DNA of 15,772 nucleotides from Acidimicrobium sp. UBA3029 (GTDB lineage Bacteria > Actinomycetota > Acidimicrobiia > Acidimicrobiales > Ilumatobacteraceae), in assembly GCA_002367695.1 (NCBI GenBank), contig DFDK01000094.1, positions 1 through 15,772 of the forward strand, read 5' to 3'. Under the pieces are notes generated by a model. The model ran no database searches. It saw only the letters and a list, made by a program, of their open reading frames with translations, and was not told the DNA's origin. A program made the translations under genes and the position numbers. Positions 1 to 5,909 of the stretch are shown piece after piece; the first letter of the stretch is position 1, and each line of letters opens with the position of its first letter.

Positions 1-392
1 GCTTCTTTGAGAGCAACAACGTGATCGATATCGACATCAGTAGGGTCTGACCACTTTGCACCGTCATAGGGAGACAACCAATCACCAGCAATCACCTTGC
101 ATTTATAAGGGTCCACTTGGGGCAATGTCACGCTGTCACGTTTAAGCACTTGCTCTCGCGAATTACAGCCATCGCCATCGATATCTCGCCAGTGTTCAAA
201 CAATGCACGCGCGTATCCAGTGGGACGTTCCTTCTCGATGCGAATAGTCTGCAAAATACTCAGCCCCGCACCTCCACCCGACTTCACCGAGTTTGATGCA
301 TCTGTTCGACTTGCGGAACCGGCAATAAATGTTGCTCCAAGCGAAAGCGTCACAGCAAATGCTGCACCATTTGCAACAATGCGCCAGTTCAT
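1..392 (-). CDS. Secreted HNH endonuclease family protein (3' end outside window)
   Basis: Predicted exported nuclease of the HNH/DUF1524-like family common in actinobacteria; the substrate is unknown. I translated it by hand from the ATG at 390-392; 130 complete codons are visible before the window edge. Residues 1-27 form a signal peptide (short basic start, hydrophobic A/F/V/L core, small residues near GSA). The mature part carries W68-RDIDGDGC, then YKCKV and a W-x-SPYDGAKWSD segment. It ends in D121-I-D-H124-VVALKE, which matches the catalytic D-x-D-H start of the HNH fold. C76 and C98 could form a disulfide outside the cell. The remaining HNH residues lie off the window. The ATG follows the ferredoxin stop by 4 bp and has its own -10-like hexamer. 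It is the last visible member of the leftward flavin reductase-MauE-ferredoxin group, although a nuclease has no obvious link to the redox genes. Confidence 0.85.
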   Translation of the reverse strand, partial: MNWRIVANGAAFAVTLSLGATFIAGSASRTDASNSVKSGGGAGLSILQTIRIEKERPTGYARALFEHWRDIDGDGCNSREQVLKRDSVTLPQVDPYKCKVIAGDWLSPYDGAKWSDPTDVDIDHVVALKE

Positions 393-396
393 ATGT

Positions 397-693
397 TTAC
401 TGTACTGAAATTGATTCTTTAACTTTGCCGAAGGTAAAACCACCCACTAATTCTTCGTCATCAATCTCGATAAAGATGCACTCGCCAGGACACACCTCGG
501 CGGCTTGCACTACAGCAAGATGATCGCGTTGCTCCACGAATGCAAGGCTTCCAGAACTACCTGGGTCATTCAGCGCAACTCCGCGCTCAGCTACGTAGGC
601 AATGCCGTCTTCAAGTTGTACAAATGCATCTGGACAGTGGTCGACGCACAGCCCATCACCAGTACATAGGTCTTGGTCAATCCAAACTCGCAC
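397..693 (-). CDS. Single-cluster ferredoxin with Asp in place of one cluster cysteine
   Basis: Small soluble electron carrier, 98 residues, starting at GTG (691-693). The cluster motif is C10-x2-D13-x2-C16-x3-C20-P, with a distal C68-P and a further C72. Asp stands where the second cluster cysteine of a 4Fe-4S ferredoxin would be. This is the pattern known from Pyrococcus furiosus ferredoxin and many P450-partner ferredoxins, which hold a [3Fe-4S] or Asp-ligated [4Fe-4S] cluster. C20 and C72 could pair as a disulfide. Between the two halves is an insert of about 45 residues (Q26 to A65), longer than in the smallest ferredoxins. It sits between the MauE-like gene (stop 697-699) and the HNH gene. 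The likely partner is an oxidoreductase: the flavin reductase two genes upstream is the nearest candidate, and no P450 is present. The family is clear; the partner is inference. Confidence 0.9.
   Translation of the reverse strand: MRVWIDQDLCTGDGLCVDHCPDAFVQLEDGIAYVAERGVALNDPGSSGSLAFVEQRDHLAVVQAAEVCPGECIFIEIDDEELVGGFTFGKVKESISVQ
399..404 (-). promoter_or_regulatory. -10 hexamer for HNH gene
   Basis: TACAGT, 6 bases before ATG 392. Its last T is the first base of the ferredoxin stop TAA. Confidence 0.55.
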
Positions 694-696
694 GAC

Positions 697-1086
697 TCAA
701 ACGATAGAGGCAACAAGCAGTGCGATAAGCCCCACATTTCGGGTGACATTCGACCAACCAATGGGGCGAGTCGAACGAAAGCTAAAACATGCGCACGGTG
801 GGCGCTCACCTGCTGCCAGGCGAGCAAAAAGCAATGCCGTGAACGAACTGAGTAAAACAATTGACAACATACGTACAGGTATTTCTTGCACACCTGCTAT
901 CAGCAATCCGCCCACCACCAACTCGATATAGGGCACCATCGGCACGAAGGGTTGGGTAATTCGTGGCGGTCGAAGTTGTTTTGCCTGCACAAGCCATTCG
1001 ATACCAGCAAGCAATTTTTGAATTCCAGCAAAAATAAAAACTACGCCAACAACCGAGGCGCACGCCCAAGCAAAGTTAATTTCCAT
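697..1086 (-). CDS. MauE/DoxX-like redox-associated membrane protein
   Basis: Integral membrane protein of about 129 residues with four predicted membrane spans (near residues 5-25, 42-62, 70-90 and 110-129). The first span ends in FAGIQKLLAG and the third is followed by a short polar loop with P-P-C-A-C-F, then PIGW and N-x-x-R-N. This C-x-C-F-containing loop before the last span is typical of the MauE/DoxX-like group, whose members support disulfide or redox chemistry of partner proteins. I chose the ATG at 1084-1086, which overlaps the flavin reductase stop by 11 bp and gives the usual short N-terminus. In-frame TTG (1104) or GTG (1101) would lengthen it by five or six residues and has an AAGGG about 5-8 bases upstream, so the start is not settled. 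No -10 hexamer precedes any of these starts, which suggests translation coupled to the upstream gene. Confidence 0.75.
   Translation of the reverse strand: MEINFAWACASVVGVVFIFAGIQKLLAGIEWLVQAKQLRPPRITQPFVPMVPYIELVVGGLLIAGVQEIPVRMLSIVLLSSFTALLFARLAAGERPPCACFSFRSTRPIGWSNVTRNVGLIALLVASIV
701..706 (-). promoter_or_regulatory. -10 hexamer for ferredoxin gene
   Basis: TATCGT, 7 bases before GTG 693, just inside the MauE-like coding end. It supports the GTG start. Confidence 0.5.
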
Positions 1087-1582
1087 CAATTGCGACGCCA
1101 CCAACTTTGCCCTTATAAAAAATCATCGCGTCATGTGTTACTTCGGTTACGTTCAATGACGTCACTTGAGCAAGTACAAATCGATGATCCCCTGTTGGCG
1201 TCACCGATTCAACGGTGCAGTCGATCGATGCGAGGATGCCGGACAAGATCGGCATCCCATTCGAAGATTGTTGCCATTCAAGACCATCAAAACGATTTGC
1301 CGCCCCCTCGACAGGGTCTTTTGCAAATCTCCAACACAATTCGGTTTGCGCATCGCTCAACACGTTCGCGCAAAATAAAGTGCCACTTGAGATATCTGGC
1401 CAACTACGCGATTTTCCAATAAAGAAACCGACATACGGCGGATCAAGTGACACCGAAACGAATGAACCGATAGTGACACCAACAGGTTGTGCCTGAGCAT
1501 CCATTCCAGTCACGATTACAACGCCTGTTGGTAGATGCCCCAGCACTTGCCTAAATCGAACACCATCAAAGTTCGCTGTCAT
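1076..1582 (-). CDS. Flavin reductase domain protein (FMN-binding, HpaC-like)
   Basis: A 168-residue single-domain protein of the flavin reductase/split-barrel FMN-binding family, which reduces free FMN or FAD with NAD(P)H for partner monooxygenases. The N-terminal FRQVLGHLPTGVVIVTG is the family hallmark, followed by GVTIGSFVSVSLDPPYVGFFI (flavin-contacting strand and the SxxPP turn). A late GDHRFVLAQV carries the conserved G-D-H. The length is normal for the oxygenase-coupled type. First gene of the leftward group, it starts 31 bp from the divergent hydrolase start. Its product may feed electrons to an oxygenase encoded elsewhere; the co-directional ferredoxin is another possible partner. 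The specific substrate cannot be told from sequence. Confidence 0.9.
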   Translation of the reverse strand: MTANFDGVRFRQVLGHLPTGVVIVTGMDAQAQPVGVTIGSFVSVSLDPPYVGFFIGKSRSWPDISSGTLFCANVLSDAQTELCWRFAKDPVEGAANRFDGLEWQQSSNGMPILSGILASIDCTVESVTPTGDHRFVLAQVTSLNVTEVTHDAMIFYKGKVGGVAIDGN

Positions 1583-1589
1583 TCAAATG

Positions 1590-1595
1590 ATGTTA
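1590..1595 (-). promoter_or_regulatory. -10 hexamer for flavin reductase gene
   Basis: TAACAT, 7 bases before ATG 1582. It lies in the 31-bp divergent region and faces the hydrolase hexamer six bases away. Confidence 0.65.
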
Positions 1596-1601
1596 CTCAA
1601 C

Positions 1602-1607
1602 TATGGT
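1602..1607 (+). promoter_or_regulatory. -10 hexamer for hydrolase-selenoprotein operon
   Basis: TATGGT, 6 bases before ATG 1614. It decides the start in favour of 1614 over 1587. Confidence 0.62.
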
Positions 1608-1613
1608 TTGGCT

Positions 1614-2501
1614 ATGGCCTCACCAATTTCGTCGAGCACCGTTACTGCCAATTCAATTGACTTCACTTATCTCGAATGTGGAACTGGACCCCTCGCATTG
1701 TGCATGCATGGCTTTCCAGACTCTGCCCACACGTGGCGACATCTGTTGCCAGCACTTGCCGACGCAGGTTTTCATGCAGTTGCACCCTTTATGCGCGGAT
1801 ACGCACCAACAAGCGTCGCCCCAAATGGCGCATATCAAACTGCCGCTCTCAGCGCTGATGCAAATGCTCTGCACGCAGCACTTGGTGGTTCGGATGACGC
1901 TGTGATTATTGGGCATGATTGGGGCGCACCTGCCGTCTACGGTGCGGCGATTATCGCTCCCGATAATTGGAGCCGTGTAGTCGGCATGGCAGTACCGCCG
2001 TGGGGCGCAATGGGAGCAGCATTTATGGGCAACCTCGCGCAATTGCAGCGCAGTTGGTACATGTTTTTCTTTCAACATGGACTGAGCGATTTCTTGGTAT
2101 CAGCCAACAACTTCGCGTTTATCGACATGCTGTGGGCTCAGTGGTCGCCAGGTTTTAATGCAACGGATGATCTGGCGCACGTAAAAGCCTGTCTCACAGA
2201 CCCAACACACCTGCAGGCAGCGCTTGGTTATTATCGTGCAACTCTTGGAGCTGGTTATCGCGACCCTGCACTTGAAGAAGCTCAAACCCTCGCCCAAACA
2301 GAAACCCCAACACAACCTGTTTTATATCTGCACGGTCGCAACGATGGCTGCATCGGCACCGAAGTTGCGATGCACGCAACAAGTGTTGCGCCGGCAAATG
2401 CCCGTGTCGAAATCGTCGAGAACGCGGGTCACTTCATGCAACTCGAGCAGCCAACCGCAGTCAACAAACTGATCATTGATTGGATCACCAAGAATGCCTA
2501 G
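1614..2501 (+). CDS. Alpha/beta hydrolase, epoxide hydrolase/dehalogenase-like
   Basis: Cytoplasmic alpha/beta-fold hydrolase, 295 residues. It has the oxyanion-hole HGFPD at 32-36, a TWR segment at 40-42, and the nucleophile elbow G100-H-D102-W-G. An aspartate nucleophile flanked by H and W is typical of epoxide hydrolases and haloalkane dehalogenases rather than Ser esterases. The acid is probably the Asp of HGRND and the base the His of AGHFMQLEQP; a cap with YYRATL may supply a lid tyrosine. I chose the ATG at 1614 rather than 1587 because a TATGGT hexamer ends six bases before it and the fold begins shortly after. The gene overlaps the next one by 8 bp, so it is the first gene of the selenoprotein operon and may act on the same compound class. 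The substrate is unknown. Confidence 0.88.
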   Translation: MASPISSSTVTANSIDFTYLECGTGPLALCMHGFPDSAHTWRHLLPALADAGFHAVAPFMRGYAPTSVAPNGAYQTAALSADANALHAALGGSDDAVIIGHDWGAPAVYGAAIIAPDNWSRVVGMAVPPWGAMGAAFMGNLAQLQRSWYMFFFQHGLSDFLVSANNFAFIDMLWAQWSPGFNATDDLAHVKACLTDPTHLQAALGYYRATLGAGYRDPALEEAQTLAQTETPTQPVLYLHGRNDGCIGTEVAMHATSVAPANARVEIVENAGHFMQLEQPTAVNKLIIDWITKNA

Positions 2502-3954
2502 CTCTGGCGCTGAAAGCACGCTGCCAGATGGTGTGCATGTAATAGTTAAGCGCGACTGCGCAACATGCGTGATGGTTGCTCCGCTATTGACACAACTGCA
2601 ATCGTCACATGGCATCACGATTTATTCTCAAGACGATCCATCGTTTCCAGATGGCGCCAAGGTCATTCACGACGCAGACTTATCGCTCAGTTGGCACAAC
2701 AACATCGAAACCGTGCCAACAGTTATCAAAGTCGTCGACGGCGCAGAAACTGAGCGCATAGTTGGCTGGCTCCAAAACGAATGGTCACACATGTTTGAAT
2801 TACCAAACATCGGTGATGGACTCCCCGCTTATCGACCTGGTTGCGGCTCGCTCAGTGTTGATCCCGACAAAGTGGATGCACTACGCGCCAAATTTGAGGG
2901 CTCATTGCTAACTTCACGAAGAGTCGAAATCGCTTCATTAGAAGACGAGATGGAATCTCTTTTTGCCCGTGGCTGGACAGATGGATTACCCGTAGTACCA
3001 CCCACACAAGAACGAGTGATGCGTATGCTGAGCGGTACTTCACTCGCACCATCCGACATTGTTGCAATTGCCCCACCAGATTTAGTTGAACTCACCGTCG
3101 AAAAGATCGCAATCAATGCGGTAATGGCAGGCTGCCTGCCCGAATATCTTCCGTGGGTGATTGCGGCACTGAAGGCAGTTTGCACTGACGAGTTCAATAT
3201 GCACGGAGTGTTAGCAACCACGATGCCGGTCGGTCCGGTAATTGTTTGTAGCGGACCAGGCTCGCGGGCTATCGGTATGAATAGTGGCGTCAACGTGCTC
3301 GGCCAAGGCAACCGTGCCAACATGACCATCGGTCGCGCAGTGCAACTCACCATCCGCAATGTTGGTGGTGGTCGTCCGGGTGAAATCGATCGTGCCGCGC
3401 ATGGCATGCCTGGCAAACTCAGTTTTTGTTTTGCTGAAGACGAAGTGGGATCTCCTTGGACTTCGCTTGCGGTTGCTCGCGGTATTGCCTCGGACACCGA
3501 TGCTGTAACAGTGTTCGCGGGAGAAGGTCCGCGTTGTGTCACCGACCAGCTTGCACGAACTCCAGAACAACTCGTTACTTCACTTGCTGCCACCCTGCTC
3601 ACTGTCGAACACCCAAAACTTCCACTTGCTTATGACGCAATGCTTGTTATCGGTCCTGAGCACGCGCGCGTGTTCGGTGATGCAGGTTGGAACCGCGAGC
3701 GCGTTATAGAAGAGCTACACGCACGCCTACAACTCAAAGGAACTGACATCGTGCGCGGCAGTCACGGCATGGCCGAAGGCGTATTGCAAAAGTACGAACA
3801 ACTCACCGTGTCAAAGTTTCGACCAAATGGAATTTTGCTTGTCCATGCCGGTGGTGCTGCAGGATTATTCTCTGAGATCATTGGTGGCTGGGCCAGTGGC
3901 GCCGTCGGCTCCGAACCCGTCACGCAACTAGTTACTAATGTGGGTACACGATGA
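2494..3954 (+). CDS. Thioredoxin-like domain fused to large uncharacterised domain, UGSC-protein partner
   Basis: A 486-residue protein in two parts. Residues about 10-125 look thioredoxin-like: a strand HVIVKRD, then C22-A-T-C25 with PLL after it, and V74-P75-T as the cis-proline loop. Residues about 140-486 form a large alpha/beta domain starting at GWTDGLPVVPPT. It has conserved-looking blocks VEKIAINAVMAGC, SGPGSRAIGMNSG, GQGNRANMTIGRA, VGGGRPGEIDRA and CFAEDEVGSPW. From memory, this C-terminal family is widespread in bacteria and uncharacterised; the glycine-rich blocks suggest nucleotide or cofactor binding (inference). The start is the ATG at 2494, overlapping the hydrolase stop by 8 bp. 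An in-frame TTG at 2476 would add six residues. The stop overlaps the selenoprotein start as ATGA, so the two are probably made together and may form a complex, with C22/C25 reducing the UxxC centre of the partner. Confidence 0.8.
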   Translation: MPSSGAESTLPDGVHVIVKRDCATCVMVAPLLTQLQSSHGITIYSQDDPSFPDGAKVIHDADLSLSWHNNIETVPTVIKVVDGAETERIVGWLQNEWSHMFELPNIGDGLPAYRPGCGSLSVDPDKVDALRAKFEGSLLTSRRVEIASLEDEMESLFARGWTDGLPVVPPTQERVMRMLSGTSLAPSDIVAIAPPDLVELTVEKIAINAVMAGCLPEYLPWVIAALKAVCTDEFNMHGVLATTMPVGPVIVCSGPGSRAIGMNSGVNVLGQGNRANMTIGRAVQLTIRNVGGGRPGEIDRAAHGMPGKLSFCFAEDEVGSPWTSLAVARGIASDTDAVTVFAGEGPRCVTDQLARTPEQLVTSLAATLLTVEHPKLPLAYDAMLVIGPEHARVFGDAGWNRERVIEELHARLQLKGTDIVRGSHGMAEGVLQKYEQLTVSKFRPNGILLVHAGGAAGLFSEIIGGWASGAVGSEPVTQLVTNVGTR

Positions 3955-4511
3955 CAACAACGATGACAAGCATCAATGCAACACGATTTGTGCTCGACCC
4001 AACCAGCGAACGCAATCCGTCGCAGCGCCAAATACTTGCGCGACCAAGTTCGCTCAAGGGTCTCACCGTTGGCTTACTCGACATCTCTAAAGCCCGTGGT
4101 GATGTATTTCTCGATCAATTGGAACAACGGCTGATTGGTGTTGGCGCTTCAGTGAAGAGATTTCGCAAGCCAACCTTTACCAAACCCGCGCCTGTCGACT
4201 TGCGCCACGAGATTGCCATCTCTTGCAATGTCGTTATTGAAGCACTCGCCGATTGAGGCAGTTGTACGTCGTGCAGTGTGCACGACATCGTTGATCTCGA
4301 AACTCGCGGCATTCCGTCGATGTTCATTGCTTCGTCCGAGTTTCGTCAAGCAGCCATCTCCCAATCTGTTGCACTTGGCATGCCAGACGTGCAACGCATG
4401 TTTGTTCCCCACCCCATTCAAGATCGCACCGATGCCGAAATGGCTGCATACGCCGATCAGGCTTTTGACGAAATACTTGGCATGATCACGGCTGTTGATA
4501 CCACCCATTAG
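3951..4511 (+). CDS. UGSC-family selenoprotein, in-frame TGA read as selenocysteine
   Basis: A 186-residue protein when TGA at 4254-4256 is read as selenocysteine. Residues 1-101 include KGLTVGLLDISKARGDVFLD and PAPVDLRHEI, and end in VVIEALAD. Then come U102-G-S-C105-T-S-C108-S-V-H-D, and the same frame continues through LETRGIPSMFIASSEF and FVPHPIQDRTD to TAG at 4509-4511. The motif U-G-S-C is the signature of the UGSC selenoprotein family, first noticed, as I recall, in ocean metagenomes; Cys homologues are known. U102/C105, or C105/C108, are probable redox pairs. The reaction is unknown. The start is the ATG of an ATGA overlap with the upstream gene; another ATG lies four codons later. 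The last 26 bp overlap the convergent mutY. A standard gene caller would stop at 4256 and may call 4278-4511 as a separate gene. Expression needs SelA, SelB, SelC and SelD, none of which is encoded here. Confidence 0.9.
4254..4256 (+). other. Selenocysteine codon (UGA)
   Basis: In-frame TGA at codon 102. It is followed directly by GGC AGT TGT (G-S-C), and the reading frame stays open and family-like for 84 further codons. Confidence 0.88.
4268..4286 (+). promoter_or_regulatory. Bacterial SECIS hairpin
   Basis: A perfect 7-bp stem (GTCGTGC with GCACGAC) closes a five-base loop AGTGT that contains the GU seen in bacterial SECIS loops bound by SelB. It starts 11 bases after the TGA, the same spacing as I recall for the upper stem-loop of E. 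coli fdhF. The bulged U of the E. coli stem is not present. It lies wholly inside the coding sequence and encodes part of the C-S-V-H-D segment. Confidence 0.78.
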
Positions 4512-5457
4512 CTTGCGCGATCAGACCATCTTCTAAAAGACCTCGCACAATCACATCACTACGTTCTTGGTGTTCCATTAACCCCATCACCTTCGCGGCA
4601 TCGGCGATGCGCACTGCACCCGAAACCAATGCCTTCATTAATTTGCCACGCGCCTGACGATCAGACCCTTCAAAACGAGATTGGGGTTTACTCGTACCAG
4701 CAGTTGCAGGGGCCGGATCATCGCCACCAATTTTTCTCCAGCCACAGTGGTCATTGATGATGCAACTCGCACATTTCGGCGCCCGGGCACTACACACCGT
4801 TGCGCCAAAGTCCATCATCACCTGATTCCACTCCCATCCAAGACCTTCGGGCACGATGGCATCGGCAATCAACTGCACTTCTTTTTTTCCAAGCACTTTG
4901 TTGTGTACGCGAGCAAGCACACGCGCCACGTTCGTATCCACCACACCAACGTCGGCATGATCAGCAAATGCCATCACTGCTCGCGCCGTATAGTCACCAA
5001 CACCGGGCAGAGCCACAAGTTCTTCGAGCGTTGCAGGAACTTCGCCATTATGGCGTAACACCATTACTTTTGCTGCTTCATGCAAGTTGCGACAGCGACG
5101 TGGGTAACCAAGACCTTGCCAAATTTCTAATAACTCACCGAGCGTTGCACCCGCGCACACCGTTGGCGTTGGAAACTGCTCGAGAAAAAGATTGAACTTG
5201 GGCACCACACGATGCACTTGAGTTTGTTGCGACATCACTTCACTCACCAGCACGTGCCAGCGATTATTTGTTTGCCTCCAGGGAAAATCGCGTAACTGCG
5301 GAAGCCCCCAACCTAATAGTGGATCAACGATCTCGATGATTTCGACGATCGCGACGTTTGCGTCTATTGACCCCAGACGTCTTGACCGTCGTAGGGGCGG
5401 TTGCGAGTTGGAAGCGCGGAATGTTTCCACACCATCACTCGGCGACGGAAATAACAC
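4486..5457 (-). CDS. mutY: A/G-specific adenine DNA glycosylase, short actinobacterial form
   Basis: Base-excision repair enzyme that removes adenine mispaired with 8-oxoguanine. From the GTG at 5457 it has 323 residues. RDFPWR at 56-61 is followed by VSEVMSQQTQV with catalytic E73, GLGYPRR, and the helix-hairpin-helix LPGVGDYTARA (150-160) with catalytic D174 in VDTNV. The [4Fe-4S] ligands are C222-x6-C229-x2-C232-x5-C238. After residue 255 the NUDIX-like 8-oxoG domain is replaced by a small helical tail (RQARGKLMKAL to DGLIAQANGWYQQP), as in other actinobacterial MutY proteins. The start is unclear: homologues usually begin only 10-20 residues before LLGWGLPQLRDFPWR, but the only in-frame GTG starts (5457, 5430) lie inside the MaoC gene and no ATG exists. 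A rare start codon or a small indel is possible. The 3' end overlaps the selenoprotein gene. Confidence 0.9.
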   Translation of the reverse strand: MLFPSPSDGVETFRASNSQPPLRRSRRLGSIDANVAIVEIIEIVDPLLGWGLPQLRDFPWRQTNNRWHVLVSEVMSQQTQVHRVVPKFNLFLEQFPTPTVCAGATLGELLEIWQGLGYPRRCRNLHEAAKVMVLRHNGEVPATLEELVALPGVGDYTARAVMAFADHADVGVVDTNVARVLARVHNKVLGKKEVQLIADAIVPEGLGWEWNQVMMDFGATVCSARAPKCASCIINDHCGWRKIGGDDPAPATAGTSKPQSRFEGSDRQARGKLMKALVSGAVRIADAAKVMGLMEHQERSDVIVRGLLEDGLIAQANGWYQQP

Positions 5458-5879
5458 ACCTCTTTGCCATCTTGGTTAAAGCCTTTGGTTTCGACAGTGA
5501 CAACACCTCGATCATTCTTTGACTTTGACTCCTGCACATCAAGCACACGGGTCTCTGCATGAATGGTGTCGCCATGGAATGTTGGAAATTTATGCTGCAG
5601 AGTTTCCACTTCGAGGTTTGCAATTGCCGCGCCACTCACATCGGGCACGCTCATACCAAGCACCAACGAATACACCAAGTTGCCGACGACCACATTGCGA
5701 CCCTGCACACTTTGCTCGGCAAACCAATCATTCGTATGAAGTGGATGATGATTCATTGTGATCATGCAAAACAAATGATTGTCTGCTTCAGTGATGGTCT
5801 TGCCCGGCCAATGCCGATACACGTCACCAACAATGAAATCTTCTAGGGATCTGCCAAATGGTCGCTCGTGCGTTGTCAT
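5364..5879 (-). CDS. MaoC-family hot-dog hydratase, possible mesaconyl-CoA hydratase
   Basis: Single hot-dog-fold enoyl-CoA hydratase-type protein of 171 residues. T30-E-A-D-N and T41-M-N43-H-H-P46-L-H48 hold the catalytic block. H48 is the usual histidine, while the usual Asp five residues earlier is Asn43. From memory, T-M-N-x-x-P-L-H is normal in the subfamily related to mycobacterial Rv2499c and to short actinobacterial mesaconyl-CoA hydratases. NVVVGNLVYSLVLG and the basic C-terminal strand CYFRRRVMVWK complete the fold. With the methylsuccinyl-CoA dehydrogenase-type and CitE-type genes nearby, hydration of mesaconyl-CoA to methylmalyl-CoA is the likeliest job. A role in branched-chain acyl-CoA breakdown is the alternative. 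I chose the ATG at 5879; the upstream TTG at 5888 would overlap the -10 hexamer. Its 3' end is shared with mutY. Confidence 0.85.
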   Translation of the reverse strand: MTTHERPFGRSLEDFIVGDVYRHWPGKTITEADNHLFCMITMNHHPLHTNDWFAEQSVQGRNVVVGNLVYSLVLGMSVPDVSGAAIANLEVETLQHKFPTFHGDTIHAETRVLDVQESKSKNDRGVVTVETKGFNQDGKEVCYFRRRVMVWKHSALPTRNRPYDGQDVWGQ

Positions 5880-5887
5880 ATCAATCA

Positions 5888-5893
5888 ACGATA
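5888..5893 (-). promoter_or_regulatory. -10 hexamer for MaoC gene
   Basis: TATCGT, 8 bases before ATG 5879, the longest spacing in the set. It lies in the 30-bp gap after the flippase-like gene. Confidence 0.5.
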
Positions 5894-5909
5894 CAGATTA
5901 TTGACTCGC

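Noticed and set aside
1587..1613. ATG at 1587 as the hydrolase start
   Set aside because: It would overlap the flavin reductase -10 and precede the TATGGT hexamer; the fold needs only the region after 1614.
2829..3602. 257-codon open frame on the minus strand
   Set aside because: It is antisense to the Trx-fusion gene, rich in Ser/Arg/Thr/Pro without recognisable motifs, and has no start signal.
3951..4256. Complete 101-residue gene ending at TGA 4256, with 4278-4511 as a separate gene
   Set aside because: The two frames are the same frame. The protein pattern continues across the TGA as U-G-S-C, and a SECIS-like hairpin follows.
3951..4511. Pseudogene with a nonsense mutation
   Set aside because: Only one stop occurs, at the family's known Sec position; no other frame damage is seen, and the hairpin is at the right spacing.
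4681..5195. Open frames on the plus strand across mutY
   Set aside because: His/Arg/Ser-rich shadows of mutY; the minus strand shows clear catalytic and cluster residues.
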